A program made the translations under genes and the position numbers. Of a stretch of DNA of 64,000 nucleotides, positions 42,633 through 50,724 are shown one piece after another (within the stretch, counting starts at the first letter, position 1; every line of letters starts with the position of its first letter). This stretch comes from Paracoccus albicereus (lineage in GTDB: Bacteria > Pseudomonadota > Alphaproteobacteria > Rhodobacterales > Rhodobacteraceae), in NCBI RefSeq assembly GCF_024359525.1, contig NZ_JAKZEU010000004.1, positions 1-64,000 on the forward strand. Direction: 5' to 3'. The notes beneath the pieces were generated by a model. It made no database searches and was not told the origin of the DNA. It was given only the letters and a program-made list of their open reading frames with translations.

Positions 42633-44236
42633 GCACTTCCCCTCTGTTCAGAGATGATCACACCGGGGTTCATAATTGACCTGGGATCAAGCGATTTCTT
42701 TGCCGCAGTGAATGCCGCGCCGATTGGCGCCGGGCGCTGTTTTTCATACCAAGGCATGTGCAGCCTGCCAACGGCATGGTGGTGGGTGATCGTGCCCCCC
42801 GCCTTCATCACAGCATCATAGGCGGCGATTTTAATTTCCATACATTGCTCGCCCATCCGCTCACGGTCTGGAAGACAATGGAACGTGAAATACGGCGCGG
42901 GACCATTGGGATAGACATGGGTAAAGCGGCAGGTGACAGTGCCCGCCCGACCGGTCACACGCTTGATCGCGGCATTCACCGTCTCGATGACCGAGCTGTG
43001 CAGCTCTTTGAAATTGTTCCAGCACACAGCCGTTTCAAAGGTCTCACGACATATGCCGCGCGATGTCATATGCTCACGATAATAAGGGCCGCGAATGAAG
43101 GCATTGCGCCATTGGCCAGCCACGCTGTTGCGCCCCTGTTCTTTCTCATCCACTGGCGTGCCCCCAAACTCTCGGCACAGATCGACAGTTAAATCCATCA
43201 GTTGGTTCACTGGGTAATGTGAGCTTTCATACCCCAGCACCAGGATTGGACGGCTGCCATCGAAGGCTCCGGTCAACTTAGCTTCAAGCGCATCGATCAG
43301 GCGGCAGTTCGCTGGATAAAGCCCAGATTGCGAGATCGCACGCACCGCTTCGACCCCTTGATCGTATTCGGCGAAGGTAACTGTCTTGCTGGCCTTGTAC
43401 TTGATCCGGGACAGGACTCTGATCCAAGCTTCGGTGATGATACCGACGGATCCTTCTGTGCCCATCACATAACGGTCGGGGGACGGACCAGCGCCAGAGG
43501 CGGGCAAACGACGGCTTTCGCTGATGCCGCTGGGCGAAACCATGCGGATGTTTTCGACATAATCGTCAATATAGGTGCCGTGTGTCGCGTAATGCCCGGC
43601 AGCCCGTGTTGCGATCCAGCCGCCCAGGGTCGAAAGCTCAAAGCTTTGGGGATAGTGGCGCAACGTGACGTTATGGGTCTTTAGCTGTGTTTCTAGGTCG
43701 GGTCCATACACCCCCGCCTGCACACGCGCAGAACGCGACACAGGGTCGAATTCCAAAATCTTGTTCAAGTACCACATGTCGATGGTCACCACACCGGCAT
43801 AGGTTCCATTGATTTCTGGGTTCACACCACCGACAACACTCGATCCGCCGCCAAAAGGGATAACTGCCGCACCAATGTCACCCGCCCAATCGATAAGCGC
43901 ACGTACATCCTCCTCGTTGCGCGGATAAGCAACCACGTCTGGGGCATTGCGGAAATCGCCGCGAAACATCTTGGCGCTGTCAAGGAATGACCGGCCGTAG
44001 CTATGCAAGGCACGCTCGTACCGGTCCGTGCGGCAAATATCTTTGATTGCCTCTGGAAAACGCGTAATTTTGCTCTCAGGCATATCAATAGTATCAAGGG
44101 TTGGCGCGGCCGTTACGTCGAATGAATCAACCGCGAAGGTACGGTGCCATGTATCCAAAACCGGCTTCATCTCTTCGGGTGTGGCGCTTTGATCTTCAAA
44201 GCCCCAAGCATAGAATTTTCTACGTCTCTCGGTCAC
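42629..44236 (-). CDS. FAD-linked oxidase of the GlcD/alkyl-DHAP synthase type
   Basis: 535 residues from the GTG at 44236, chosen because AGGAGG lies six bases upstream; the open frame extends to a TTG at 44272. The FAD-binding PCMH domain has VIPFGGGSSVVGGVNPE and YPQSFELSTLGGWIATRAAG. The C-terminal part has the histidine cluster GTITHHHAVGRLHMPW typical of alkyldihydroxyacetonephosphate-synthase-like proteins. Bacterial members mostly oxidise D-2-hydroxy acids. It is the first gene of the leftward cluster and is divergent from the LysR gene, which probably controls it. Confidence 0.87.
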   Translation of the reverse strand: MTERRRKFYAWGFEDQSATPEEMKPVLDTWHRTFAVDSFDVTAAPTLDTIDMPESKITRFPEAIKDICRTDRYERALHSYGRSFLDSAKMFRGDFRNAPDVVAYPRNEEDVRALIDWAGDIGAAVIPFGGGSSVVGGVNPEINGTYAGVVTIDMWYLNKILEFDPVSRSARVQAGVYGPDLETQLKTHNVTLRHYPQSFELSTLGGWIATRAAGHYATHGTYIDDYVENIRMVSPSGISESRRLPASGAGPSPDRYVMGTEGSVGIITEAWIRVLSRIKYKASKTVTFAEYDQGVEAVRAISQSGLYPANCRLIDALEAKLTGAFDGSRPILVLGYESSHYPVNQLMDLTVDLCREFGGTPVDEKEQGRNSVAGQWRNAFIRGPYYREHMTSRGICRETFETAVCWNNFKELHSSVIETVNAAIKRVTGRAGTVTCRFTHVYPNGPAPYFTFHCLPDRERMGEQCMEIKIAAYDAVMKAGGTITHHHAVGRLHMPWYEKQRPAPIGAAFTAAKKSLDPRSIMNPGVIISEQRGSA

Positions 44237-44380
44237 AACAAGCCTCCTCAGGAATTCTGTGCTGACATACAATTTTTCAAGTGTAGCTCTTCATGCTTCA
44301 CTGTCGGAGCAATAGCTGTTGACTGGCAACAGATATTTTCTTAATGATAGGTTGAGTTTTTGTTATGTGAGGTCACGGCC

Positions 44381-45274
44381 GTGGACCCTAGGCTTCCGCC
44401 GCTTAACGCGCTGCGCACCTTCGTCATGGCGGCGCGTACGGGCAGTTTTGTTAAAGCCGCTAGTGAGCTGAGTGTGACACCCGCGGCTGTTAGTCGTTCG
44501 ATCCGGTCGCTTGAAGATTTTCTGGGCTGTAGTCTTTTCCACCGTATGCACCGGAAAACGTCCTTGACCCACGAAGGGCGGATCTATTTCGAAAGCCTTG
44601 CCGATATATTTGACCGAATTGCGCTGGCAACACAGGGTCTTGTTGGGCAACGAGCTGACCGACCGCTTGTCATATGTGCCTATCCCAGTTTTATAGTTAG
44701 TTGGCTTGTCCCGCGCTGGTCGCGTTATTTGCAAACCCATCCTGACGTTCAACTTCGGATCGTTACAACACTCAGCCATGACGTCTCATTCGAAACAAAA
44801 AACATCGATTTGGCAATCCTTTCAGACAGTGTGGATGATCCGCGCTATATCTCGACTAGCTTGTTTGAAACGACTCTGATTCCAGTATGCCGCCCAGACT
44901 ATCTTCCGCCAGGCACTTTGACCGGCGATATTGAGGACTGGCAAAGCGCGTTGCTACATTGTGACACCCGACCCGGCGATTGGGATCGGTGGTCAAAGGC
45001 GAATGGTGTGTTCGTTGACACCACCCGGGGTCAATGGTTTGAAAATGCATCAATGATGTACGAAGCCGCAATGAGCGGTTTGGGCATCGCCATTGGGATC
45101 AAAGACCTCTTAAGCCGCGAGTTTTCGTCAAACCGTCTTGCAGCCGCCTTCCGTGACAACGTTGAAATCGTGTGCCGGTTTTGCGTCATACGGCCTGCGA
45201 CGACCGAAACCCATCCGTTTTTTCCAACATTCATGAAGTGGCTACAGAACGAGGTACAGGCGGGTTCTACTTGA
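44381..45274 (+). CDS. LysR-family regulator (GcvA-like)
   Basis: 297 residues from the GTG at 44381; a TTG at 44360 would add seven residues. The N-terminal helix-turn-helix is clear (LNALRTFVMAARTGSFVKAA, SVTPAAVSRSIRSLEDFLG), followed by the effector domain (PLVICAYPSFIVSWLVPRWS). The sub-type resembles GcvA. It is transcribed away from the FAD-oxidase/CoA-transferase operon with about 145 bases between the starts, the classic LysR arrangement. The co-inducer is probably the carboxylate handled by the cluster. Confidence 0.87.
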   Translation: MDPRLPPLNALRTFVMAARTGSFVKAASELSVTPAAVSRSIRSLEDFLGCSLFHRMHRKTSLTHEGRIYFESLADIFDRIALATQGLVGQRADRPLVICAYPSFIVSWLVPRWSRYLQTHPDVQLRIVTTLSHDVSFETKNIDLAILSDSVDDPRYISTSLFETTLIPVCRPDYLPPGTLTGDIEDWQSALLHCDTRPGDWDRWSKANGVFVDTTRGQWFENASMMYEAAMSGLGIAIGIKDLLSREFSSNRLAAAFRDNVEIVCRFCVIRPATTETHPFFPTFMKWLQNEVQAGST

Positions 45275-45515
45275 TCGATCCGCCCGAACCCGGCGCACAG
45301 ATGCCGTCGGGGGGCGGTCACATCATGTGTGGGTAGCCCCGGTTTTAGCGGGCTGACGCCTTAGCAATAATACGATCGAATGCGTCCATGTGTCATGGCC
45401 TTTTTCTCGAGGCGCTGCGTCCCGTGTTGTCAACGGCGGCGTAAAAACCAGCCAATGGGCGGCGCAAAAGTAGACCGCTGGCTGGTGTTCAGGACAGCGA
45501 GCGGAGGCGCGCATC

Positions 45516-45563
45516 GCACCCCGGCAACCGCGCTTTTCAAAGAGCTGGCGGTTGCCGGGGTGC
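45516..45563. terminator. Strong hairpin downstream of istB
   Basis: GCACCCCGGCAACCGC (45516-45531) is the exact inverse of GCGGTTGCCGGGGTGC (45548-45563), spacer 16 bases. A second perfect hairpin ATTGGCCC-GCAA-GGGCCAAT follows at 45564-45583. Together they would end transcription out of istB and protect the IS from outside read-through. Confidence 0.6.
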
Positions 45564-45593
45564 ATTGGCCCGCAAGGGCCAATCGTGATGGGT

Positions 45594-46028
45594 TCAGTTG
45601 TTGGCGGCGCTCTTTTGGGCGCGACTCTGACCCAGCCGGTAACTGTCGCCGTTCATCTCGAGGATGCTGACGTGGTGAGTGAGCCGGTCGAGCAGCGCGC
45701 CGGTCAGGCGCTCGGATCCGAAGGTCTCGGTCCATTCGTCAAAAGGCAGATTGCTGGTGATCAGGGTGGCGCCGCGCTCGTAGCGCTGCGAGATCAGTTC
45801 GAACAGCAGTTCGGCACCGGTCTTGCTGAGCGGCACGAAGCCCAGTTCGTCGACGATCAGCAGCTTGTAGCCGGCAATCTGCTTTTGCAGGCGAAGGAGC
45901 CGCCGTTCGTCGCGGGCTTCCATCAGTTCGTTGACGAGGGCGGCGGCGGTGATGAAGCCGACAGAGAGGCCTTTCTGGCAGGCAGCCAAGCCGAGACCCA
46001 AAGCGACATGCGTCTTGCCGGTGCCCGG
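45594..46028 (-). pseudogene. istB: IstB ATPase, C-terminal part
   Basis: About 144 codons starting within Walker A (GTGKTHVALGLGLAACQKG) and including Walker B LLIVDELGFVPLSKTG and RYERGATLITSNLPFDEW, ending QSRAQKSAANN. It has no start of its own. Open frame continues upstream into the recombinase element as unrelated residues. The N-terminal half is at 48633-49001. Confidence 0.88.
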
Positions 46029-46081
46029 CGAACCAGCGGCACAATGCCGGGTGTCCGGCTTTTGAGGCGCGGATACTCTAC

Positions 46082-46109
46082 CCTTTTCACCCGCGCGCGG
46101 GTGAAAAGG
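46082..46109. repeat. 28-bp perfect palindrome
   Basis: CCTTTTCACCCGCG (46082-46095) is followed without spacer by its exact inverse CGCGGGTGAAAAGG (46096-46109). It is about 55 bases inside the left edge of the recombinase element. It could be a recombinase accessory site or a transcription block for read-through from istB promoter side. No loop is present, so a DNA-binding dimer site is more likely than an RNA hairpin. Confidence 0.6.
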
Positions 46110-46343
46110 TGGATGTTGTACACCGCAGACGTTTCGCCGGAGAGGAACATCTGGTGGTCGTTCAACCCGATGGGACACTCGCACTTGTTCCGGTTTGGTT
46201 CACCAGCGCGGCGGCAGGCGCGGTTGAACTGAGCGGTTCCCCGCAATTGCCGCTCGCGCATCTTTTCCAGCTTCGGGCCTGTCTCGACAGCGTCTTAGCC
46301 TCCGTTGACGGGGAATCATTCCCGGCGGCAGGAGGAAATCGAG

Positions 46344-46547
46344 ATGAGGGCACGACGGACGCAGCAGAAGGATCTTTTTCACCAGGGGCGGACATTCTGC
46401 GCAATCCCGCCGCCGGAGCGGCAGGCGCTGCTCCGCCTGATCGAGCAGATGCTTGTGGAAGCCCTGATCGATGCAAACCCGCCACTGGCCGGAGAACTGG
46501 CCGGAGACGGGATCACGGAGGTGCCGCATGAGCAAGATCACACCTGA
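46344..46547 (+). CDS. Small ORF paired with the serine recombinase
   Basis: 67 residues from the ATG at 46344 (MRARRTQQKDLFHQGRTFCA). It is basic at the N-terminus with a helical LRLIEQMLVEALID segment. It overlaps the recombinase start by 20 bases, so the two are coupled. I do not recognise a named family; the constant pairing in this kind of cassette suggests a recombination directionality or accessory factor, which is inference. Confidence 0.6.
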   Translation: MRARRTQQKDLFHQGRTFCAIPPPERQALLRLIEQMLVEALIDANPPLAGELAGDGITEVPHEQDHT

Positions 46548-48597
46548 GCATCTCGCTCGACAGGCCATCGTCTACATCCGACAATCGACCGCAGGTCAGG
46601 TTACGAACAACCTGGAAAGCAAGCGCCGTCAGTATGGACTTGCGGATCGTGCCCGACAACTCGGCTGGAGCGACGTCTCGGTTATTGACGATGATCTCGG
46701 ACGTTCGGGTGGAGGCGTGGCCCGACCCGGCTTCGAGAAGATGCTTGCAGCGATCTGCGAGGGCCGGGTCGGCGCGGTTGTGTCGATTGAAGCTTCCCGC
46801 CTTGCCCGAAACGGGCGTGACTGGCACACGCTGATCGAGTTCTGCGGCCTGGTCGGTACGCTGATCGTCGATGAGGAAGGTGCTTATGATCCGCGTCATC
46901 CCAATGATCGCCTCTTGCTCGGGATGAAAGGGACGATGAGCGAGATGGAACTGTCGATCCTGCGTCAACGCTCGCAGGAGGCCCTGAAACAGAAGGCGCG
47001 CCGTGGCGAGTTGTTCATGACCGTTGCCATTGGCTATGTACGGGTCGGCCATGATCGCATCGAGAAGGATCCGGACCGGCGCATTTCTGAAGCGATCGCG
47101 CTCGTGTTCGCGAAGTTCGGCGAGATGCAATCTGTGCGTCAGGTGCATCTGTGGTTCCGGCATGAGGCGGTCCCTCCGCCGGCTGTGGTTCATGGCGGCG
47201 AAGGTCGTCAGATCGTGTGGAAGCCGCCGCTCTACAACACGGTCCTCCATATCCTGACCAATCCGATCTATGCCGGAGCTTACGCCTTCGGGCGCACGGG
47301 AAGCCGTATCAGCATTGCCGATGGACGCAAAAAGGTGGTGCGGGGGTTCCGGAAGGAGCGCAAGGACTGGGACGTGTTGATCCCGGATCGACATGAGGGT
47401 TATCTCAGCTGGAAGGATTATGAGAGGAACCAGCGCCTGATCGCGGATAATGCAACTGGCAAGAATCCCATGAGCCGCGGCGCCCTCCGTCGGGGGACAG
47501 CCTTGCTTTCCGGCTTGCTCCGGTGTGGTCATTGCGGACGCAAGTTGCACGTCGCCTACTCCGGCGCGGACGGCAACACGGGGCGCTATCACTGTCGTGG
47601 GGGCTTCCACAATCATGGTGGTGATCGTTGCATCTCGTTCGGCGGCATGCGGATCGACCGTGACATTGGCCTGAAGGTGATTGAACGGCTGCAGCCCCTT
47701 GGTGTCGAGGCCGCATTTGCCGCGATGGAAACGCGCGGGCGCGAGGCGGAGGCCAAGCGACGACAGCTGGAACTGGCCCTTGAGCAGGCCGGTTTCGAAG
47801 TTCGGCGCGCCCGGCGACAGTATGATGCTGTTGATCCCGACAATCGTCTGGTTGCCGCTGAACTGGAGAGCCGCTGGAATGAAAAGCTTGTCGCTGCGCA
47901 TCACCTCGAGGCGGAACTGGAGGCACTCGGCTCGCTGCCGACGACAGTTCTGACATCTACGGATCGGGAGCGCCTTCTCGAGCTTGGCGCTGATCTGCAG
48001 CGCGCTTGGGGTCAGCCCGGCGTAACCCCCGATGTCAGAAAGCGTATCCTGCGGTTGCTGATTGATGAGATCATAGTTCGCGTCGAAGACAACGCTCTTG
48101 ATCTTGTGATCCGCTGGCAGGGTGGCGATCATTCTGGCCTGAAGGTGCAGAAGAACCGGGCCGGACAGCATCGGTGGAGCACGGATGCAGATGTTGTCGA
48201 CCTCGTGCGCGTCCTGGCCCGGCAGATGCCGGACAAGGCCATCGCACCCGTCCTAAACCGTGCCGGAAAAACGACGGGCCGCGGAAATGGCTGGACGAAG
48301 TCCCGAGTCTGCACCTTGCGTAACCGTCATGCGGTTGCAGTCTACCGCGATGGCGAGCGTCAGGAGCGCGACGAGTTCACCTTGGACGAGACCGCTGCAA
48401 TCTTGTCGATCAGCCCTTCCAGCGTGCGGCGGCTCATCCAGGACGGACAGTTACCGGCCCAACAGCTCTGCAAAGGAGCCCCGTGGGTCATCCGAGGATG
48501 TGACCTGAAGCGCAGCGCCACCCAGTCCGCAGCAGATGCACGTCGCAACAGACGTCCGCAATCTGAGAACCTGCTTCAAGAAGAGATGGAATTATAA
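46528..48597 (+). CDS. Large serine recombinase
   Basis: 689 residues from the ATG at 46528. The resolvase domain begins RQAIVYIRQSTAGQ with the nucleophile Ser20 and has EASRLARNGRDW at 88-99. The recombinase domain and a zinc ribbon (LLRCGHCGRKL and later CRGG, GDRC) follow, then a coiled coil near 420-500. A C-terminal helix-turn-helix (TLDETAAILSISPSSVRRLI) lies at about 625-650, not always found in this family. The gene ends about 35 bases before the right junction. The antisense strand has a 552-residue open frame that is only a shadow. Confidence 0.9.
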   Translation: MSKITPEHLARQAIVYIRQSTAGQVTNNLESKRRQYGLADRARQLGWSDVSVIDDDLGRSGGGVARPGFEKMLAAICEGRVGAVVSIEASRLARNGRDWHTLIEFCGLVGTLIVDEEGAYDPRHPNDRLLLGMKGTMSEMELSILRQRSQEALKQKARRGELFMTVAIGYVRVGHDRIEKDPDRRISEAIALVFAKFGEMQSVRQVHLWFRHEAVPPPAVVHGGEGRQIVWKPPLYNTVLHILTNPIYAGAYAFGRTGSRISIADGRKKVVRGFRKERKDWDVLIPDRHEGYLSWKDYERNQRLIADNATGKNPMSRGALRRGTALLSGLLRCGHCGRKLHVAYSGADGNTGRYHCRGGFHNHGGDRCISFGGMRIDRDIGLKVIERLQPLGVEAAFAAMETRGREAEAKRRQLELALEQAGFEVRRARRQYDAVDPDNRLVAAELESRWNEKLVAAHHLEAELEALGSLPTTVLTSTDRERLLELGADLQRAWGQPGVTPDVRKRILRLLIDEIIVRVEDNALDLVIRWQGGDHSGLKVQKNRAGQHRWSTDADVVDLVRVLARQMPDKAIAPVLNRAGKTTGRGNGWTKSRVCTLRNRHAVAVYRDGERQERDEFTLDETAAILSISPSSVRRLIQDGQLPAQQLCKGAPWVIRGCDLKRSATQSAADARRNRRPQSENLLQEEMEL

Positions 48598-48632
48598 GGA
48601 GATGGCGAGATGGGCATTATAAAGCGGCCTTG

Positions 48633-49001
48633 GATGGGCCGAGGGCGATGACGTTCTCGCGGCGCTCGATCTGTCAGCCGGTAGGCGATGCTTGCATCGC
48701 CGTAAGGCCATTCGCAGCGCGCCAGTTCCAGCACCTGCATCTTGTTGAGCTTGGGGATCGCCTTGAAGTCGAAGCTGTCCAGGCTTTTGTCCGCCGGGAA
48801 CTTCGCCGCCTTGATCCTGCGTTCGATCATCCGGCGCTCCCGGTCGATCAGTTCCAGTTCGACCAGCCGGGCCAGGAACCGGACGTGGTCCTGTCCCTCA
48901 GCGGCGCATTGACGGGCCAGCTTGGCGTACTCCCGAAGGAAGGTCGGCAGCTTCAAGGTTTTGAGGTGGTGTGCCAACAGGAGCTCCGGGGCATCGGTCA
49001 T
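48633..49001 (-). pseudogene. istB: IstB ATPase, N-terminal part
   Basis: About 123 codons starting MTDAPELLLAHHLKTLKLPT and reaching ENVIALGPS, the first half of Walker A. After this the frame enters the recombinase element and stops. It carries the DNA-binding N-terminal domain of IstB. Its upstream neighbour istA is gone; IS66 DNA begins at 49009. Confidence 0.85.
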
Positions 49002-49008
49002 GCGGCAT

Positions 49009-49362
49009 GCCAACAAAGCCGATTTGCTGATGGTGCTCGACCGCCCGGAGATCCCGCTCCACACCAACGGCTCGGAAAACGACATCCGCGCCGTTGTCAC
49101 CAAGCGCAAGATCTCCGGCGGCACCCGCAGCGATGCCGGCCGTCATTGCCGTGACACGTTCTTGTCGCTGATGAAGACCTGCGCCAAGCTCGGCGTCTCG
49201 TTCTGGGACTATCTCGGCGATCGCCTGGGCATCATTGGCGGCCAAGCCGTGCCCTCTCTTCCGCAGCTCGTCAGAACGCGCTGCGCGACACCCTGACAGA
49301 TCGCCGCGCCGCCAAAGCCCGCCGTTAGACTGCAATACCGCCCGGGGTTTTGCTCCTGTTAC
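49009..49362 (+). mobile_element. Truncated IS66 copy forming the right end of the composite transposon
   Basis: The 354 bases match the outer part of the IS66 element at 33284 in reverse orientation, with only a few differences (for example TGCAGTCTAAC instead of TGCAATCTAAC). It includes the last 95 codons of the transposase (49009-49296, [16 protein letters not shown] to RTRCATP) and the terminal repeat ending GCTCCTGTTAC. The inner part was lost at the junction with the IS21 remnant. Confidence 0.88.
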
Positions 49363-49379
49363 TTCCGAGGGCGAGCCAT
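49363..49379 (-). pseudogene. Native start of tetR, separated from the rest by the transposon
   Basis: Read leftward, the start codon at 49379-49377 gives ATG GCT CGC followed by the duplicated CCTCGGAA. These codons (M A R P R K) join in frame to the segment ending at 33283. A second in-frame ATG six bases upstream (49385) is possible. AGGA lies a few bases upstream. Confidence 0.8.
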
Positions 49380-49409
49380 GGACATCCTGCCGCAACTGAT
49401 CGTGAAAAT

Positions 49410-49482
49410 TAAACGCCGTTTACTTTTTTCGTTGACGGGGCGGATGTCAAGAAGCAGCATTTCGGTAACTGAACGCCGTTTA
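49410..49482. promoter_or_regulatory. tetR promoter with two operator-like repeats
   Basis: TAAACGCCGTTTA at 49410-49422 is a palindrome around one central base; a second copy of its right part, AACGCCGTTTA, is at 49472-49482. Between them on the minus strand is a perfect -35 box TTGACA (49450-49445), with a weaker AAAAGT 17 bases on. The spacing fits autorepression by TetR and control of a divergent gene to the right. The tetR gene that would bind here is now split. Confidence 0.6.
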
Positions 49483-49505
49483 GTTTGAGATTTTGCGGAG
49501 AGGCG

Positions 49506-49622
49506 ATGAGCGCGCGCAGATTCAAGCATCGTGGTGCGTGCATCGAAGGTGAAGCGTGCAGGCCGTTTCTTGCGTGGATGGTGGCGGGGCATTCGCCAGA
49601 AACCGAACACGGTTCAGGATGA
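49506..49622 (+). CDS. Short ORF divergent from tetR
   Basis: 38 residues (MSARRFKHRGACIEGEACRP onward) with a good GGAGAG ribosome site six bases before the ATG, reading away from the tetR promoter. No family is recognised. It could be the 5' stub of a TetR-controlled gene whose remainder was lost, since the LysR pseudogene begins right after it. Confidence 0.35.
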   Translation: MSARRFKHRGACIEGEACRPFLAWMVAGHSPETEHGSG

Positions 49623-49628
49623 TACGCC

Positions 49629-50600
49629 ATGCTTGCGATACGGAACAATCAGTCCGCGTCTGGTGATGCCCTCACGAAGAGTGTTGTGGGGAATGGCAGC
49701 AAGTCTGCGGTCCGGCTGCACCAGTTGCGACATTTTGTTGCCGCCGTCGACTATGGGAGCTTCCGCAAGGCCGCTGCGGCGCTTGCCATCCAGGAGTCTT
49801 CCATCAGCCGGCGAATCCGTGATCTCGAAGATGAACTGGGGGCGTCGCTTTTCGTGCGACATGCTGGCGGGGTGCGATTGACCGTTGCCGGGCGGGAATT
49901 CCTGCGTAATGCCCGCCATGCTCTTCGCCAGATCGACATCGGGGTGACCAAGGTGGCAGCGGTCGGCCGGGCGGAGCAAGGGCTGATCAAAGTAGGGATA
50001 TTCTCGTCCCTCGCGTCAGGATTTCTGTTCGATCTGCTGCGTGTTTTCGGGGAGCGTCACCCTAAGGTGCAGGTCGACATCATCGATGGCAATCCACCCG
50101 AACACGTCGCTGCGATCCGTAAACTTTGTCTGGATGTCGCGTTCATAACCGGAACGGCGGCCTGGGATGGCTGTGAGGCGGAGCATATGTGGTGCGAAAA
50201 GGTTTTCGTGGTGCTGCCCGATGATCACGCTTTGGCGGACAAACCCGAACTTGAATGGGCCGATATCGCATCCGGGCGGTTTGTCGTAAGCGATGTTGCG
50301 CCGGAACAGGAAATTCATGACTATTTGGTGGCCCATCTTGCCGGTCTCGGGCGCCGGCTCGATATTCAATCTTAGCAGGTCGGCCGCGACAATATTCTAT
50401 CACTCGTCGCGCTCGGTCGCGGCCTAACTCTGACGAGCGAAGCGACGACCGTCGCGCGGTTTCCGGGGATCGCCTATCGGAAACTCGCGGATGAGGTGCT
50501 GCCGTTCAGCATGGTCTGGTCCGCACAAAACGACAATCCGGCGTGTCGACGCTTGCTGAGCTTGGCCCGGTCGATGACTGGACCGACCGGGAGAATGTAG
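49629..50600 (+). pseudogene. LysR-family regulator interrupted by one amber codon
   Basis: The frame from 49629 has the LysR helix-turn-helix (VRLHQLRHFVAAVDYGSFRK, AIQESSISRRIRDLEDELG) and most of the effector domain, then meets TAG at 50373-50375. Directly after it the same frame continues with QVGRDNILSLVALGRGLTLT to the true stop at 50600 and covers the missing C-terminus of the family. A single base change would make an intact protein of 323 residues. The exact start is uncertain, because LysR proteins usually begin one or two residues before LHQLRHF. A LysR gene in this position is common after DUF2274 in related elements. Confidence 0.78.
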
Positions 50601-50724
50601 GGTTTGTCAGCGTGTCCGAATGTCTCGAAACATGAGGCTGCAATCGAGATGGAACACCTCGGCTCCGTAGGCATCGTGCCGATGGTTACGTCAACCGCGT
50701 TCTGCCCAGTTTGGTGCACCGCGG

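Larger units (their letters stand above)
46029..48632 (+). mobile_element. Serine-recombinase element inserted in the istB Walker A codons
   Basis: About 2.6 kb separate the istB half ending in ALGPS from the half starting GTGKTH. The native join can be rebuilt as ALGPSGTGKTHVALG with essentially no lost bases. The insert carries a 67-residue ORF and a large serine recombinase. Ends show no long inverted repeats, as expected for serine-recombinase elements that use short cores. A 28-bp perfect palindrome lies near its left end. Confidence 0.75.
45428..49001 (-). mobile_element. IS21-family remnant interrupted by a recombinase element
   Basis: The left end starts at 45428 with TGTCAACGGCGGCGTAAAA and has the multiple sub-terminal repeats of IS21 (CGGCGTAAAA, GGCGCAAAAG). 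The istB gene lies in leftward orientation in two pieces, 45594-46028 and 48633-49001. The istA gene and the other end are missing: the istB start is only seven bases from IS66 DNA at 49009. A 16-bp perfect inverted repeat (45516-45531 with 45548-45563) follows istB. Confidence 0.8.
33284..49362. mobile_element. 16-kb IS66-bracketed composite transposon inserted in tetR
   Basis: The left boundary is an intact IS66-type element (33284-35067); the right boundary is the outer 354 bases of a second copy in opposite orientation (49009-49362). Both outer ends are the same IS end, GTAACAGGAGCAAAACCCCG when read inward. The outer flanks carry the same 8-bp duplication and rebuild tetR exactly. The passenger holds an integrase remnant, a carboxylate transport and catabolism cluster, LysR and an IS21 remnant with a nested serine-recombinase element. 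Base composition of the passenger (about 50-55 % GC by eye at 36-45 kb) is below the backbone, which indicates a different source. Confidence 0.85.

Noticed and set aside
46513..48171. 552-residue open frame antisense to the serine recombinase
   Set aside because: The sense strand has clear recombinase motifs; the antisense translation has none.
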